This document shows positions 63,406 to 64,000 of a stretch of 64,000 bases of DNA, piece by piece. The notes beneath the pieces were generated by a model. That model was not told the DNA's origin, ran no database searches, and worked only from the letters and a program-made list of their open reading frames with translations. The stretch is from the NCBI RefSeq assembly GCF_000423565.1, contig NZ_AUIF01000011.1:186001-250000 (forward strand), read 5' to 3'. Both the position numbers and the translations under genes were made by a program. Position 1 is the first letter of the stretch. Each line of letters opens with the position of its first letter. This DNA comes from Runella zeae DSM 19591 (GTDB lineage Bacteria; Bacteroidota; Bacteroidia; Cytophagales; Spirosomataceae).

Positions 63406-64000
63406 ATGTTTCCAAAATATGATGTGATAGTCGTAGGGGCAGGACATGCAGGATGCGAAGCAGCAGCGGCGGCGGCAAGGATGGGTTCGAGAGTACTCCT
63501 TGTCACAATGAACATGCAAACGATAGCACAAATGTCATGCAACCCCGCAATGGGAGGAGTGGCAAAAGGGCAAATCGTTAGAGAGATAGATGCATTAGGA
63601 GGACAGTCAGGAATCATTAGTGACAAAACAATGATTCAATTCAGAATGCTAAACCGTTCCAAAGGTCCGGCGATGTGGTCACCAAGATGCCAAAGCGATC
63701 GAATGAGATTCGCAGAAGAATGGCGAATGACTTTGGAGCAAACTCTGAATGTTGATTTCTGGCAAGATACCGCAAAGGAATTACTCATAAAAAACAAACA
63801 GGTAATCGGCATAAAAACAAGCCTCGGCATCGAGATTCAAAGCACTACCGTTGTACTTACGAATGGGACATTTTTGAATGGTCTTATTCATATTGGTGAA
63901 AAAAACTTTGGAGGAGGAAGGGTAGGAGAGAAAGCTGCGACTGGTATTACAGAGCAATTAATGACATTGGGATTTGAATCAGGTCGGATGAAAACCGGCA
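63406..64000 (+). CDS. mnmG: tRNA uridine-5-carboxymethylaminomethyl modification enzyme MnmG, 5' part
   Basis: The frame starts at ATG 63406 and is open to the window end (198 codons; the full protein is about 620). With MnmE it builds the cmnm5 group on U34 of tRNAs. Seen here: the FAD dinucleotide motif YDVIVVGAGHAGCEAAAAAA, CNPAMGGVAKGQIVREIDAL GG, and MIQFRMLNRSKGPAMWSPRC. Codon use is normal. Also known as gidA. Confidence 0.97.
   Translation, partial: MFPKYDVIVVGAGHAGCEAAAAAARMGSRVLLVTMNMQTIAQMSCNPAMGGVAKGQIVREIDALGGQSGIISDKTMIQFRMLNRSKGPAMWSPRCQSDRMRFAEEWRMTLEQTLNVDFWQDTAKELLIKNKQVIGIKTSLGIEIQSTTVVLTNGTFLNGLIHIGEKNFGGGRVGEKAATGITEQLMTLGFESGRMKTG

Overview
The window is chromosomal DNA of a member of the Bacteroidota, most likely an aerobic Cytophagales-type bacterium. 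The evidence is a PorP/SprF-type outer-membrane protein, a SusC/SusD pair, a GldJ-free but otherwise typical set of Bacteroidota membrane families (DUF4199, DUF4920, OmpA-less beta-barrels), promoters of the Bacteroidota form TTTG-N19/21-TAnnTTTG, and almost no Shine-Dalgarno sequences in front of genes. No plasmid, phage, insertion sequence or CRISPR array is visible. The first gene (carotenoid desaturase) and the last (mnmG) are cut by the window ends. No gap without a gene exceeds 300 bases.

Layout. 1-4 kb: end of a carotenoid desaturase, a PorP/SprF-like protein, a zinc-free MDR oxidoreductase and rlmN. 4-6.3 kb: a secreted GH20 hexosaminidase, convergent with rlmN across a perfect bidirectional terminator. 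6.5-18.3 kb (minus strand): one long operon, tRNA-Trp-secE-nusG-rplK-rplA-rplJ-rplL-rpoB-rpoC, with a good promoter ahead of the tRNA and long RNA hairpins in the nusG/rplK, rplJ/rplL, rplL/rpoB and rpoB/rpoC spacers. 18.3-21.4 kb: an MFS efflux pump and a 7TMR-DISM histidine kinase that separate this operon from 21.5-23.3 kb, the tRNA-Tyr-Gly-Thr-tuf operon. 23.4-25.9 kb: an ECF sigma factor, a membrane protein and an outer-membrane protein in one minus-strand operon. 26-36.6 kb: accessory envelope genes (serpin lipoprotein, FAD oxidoreductase with a Golvesin/Xly-like domain, beta-barrel, thioredoxin-like protein, M1 peptidase, HupE/UreJ protein), hpt and a TPR protein. 36.8-42.3 kb: DeoR regulator divergent from a susC/susD pair. 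42.5-46.5 kb (minus): prfB with its programmed frameshift, DUF4920, DUF4199, a dihydroorotase homologue that lacks the HxH metal motif, and gcvH. 46.6-50.9 kb: a TIM-barrel glycosidase-like protein translationally coupled to a DUF2231/cytochrome c/leucine-rich-repeat protein, then a cyclase-family hydrolase. 51.1-60.8 kb (plus): a shortened division and cell wall cluster murD-ftsW-murG-murC-ftsQ-ftsA-ftsZ followed by an AlkD-like gene. 60.9-64 kb: accD, a radical SAM protein, ybeY and the start of mnmG.

How it fits together. The two translation/transcription operons and the division cluster are housekeeping. The accessory genes are mostly envelope and polysaccharide-facing, as expected for a polymer-degrading bacterium. 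Highly expressed genes point leftward in the left half and rightward in the right half, with the switch near 46.5 kb. Two tandem perfect DnaA boxes lie at 44.7 kb and a parS-like site at 63.3 kb, so the window may lie near the replication origin; this is an inference that a skew plot would settle. I found no clearly new multi-gene system. The most interesting items are the structured leader before rplK, the long rpoB-rpoC hairpin, the tandem DnaA boxes, the HxH-less dihydroorotase homologue and the coupled glycosidase/cytochrome-LRR pair.
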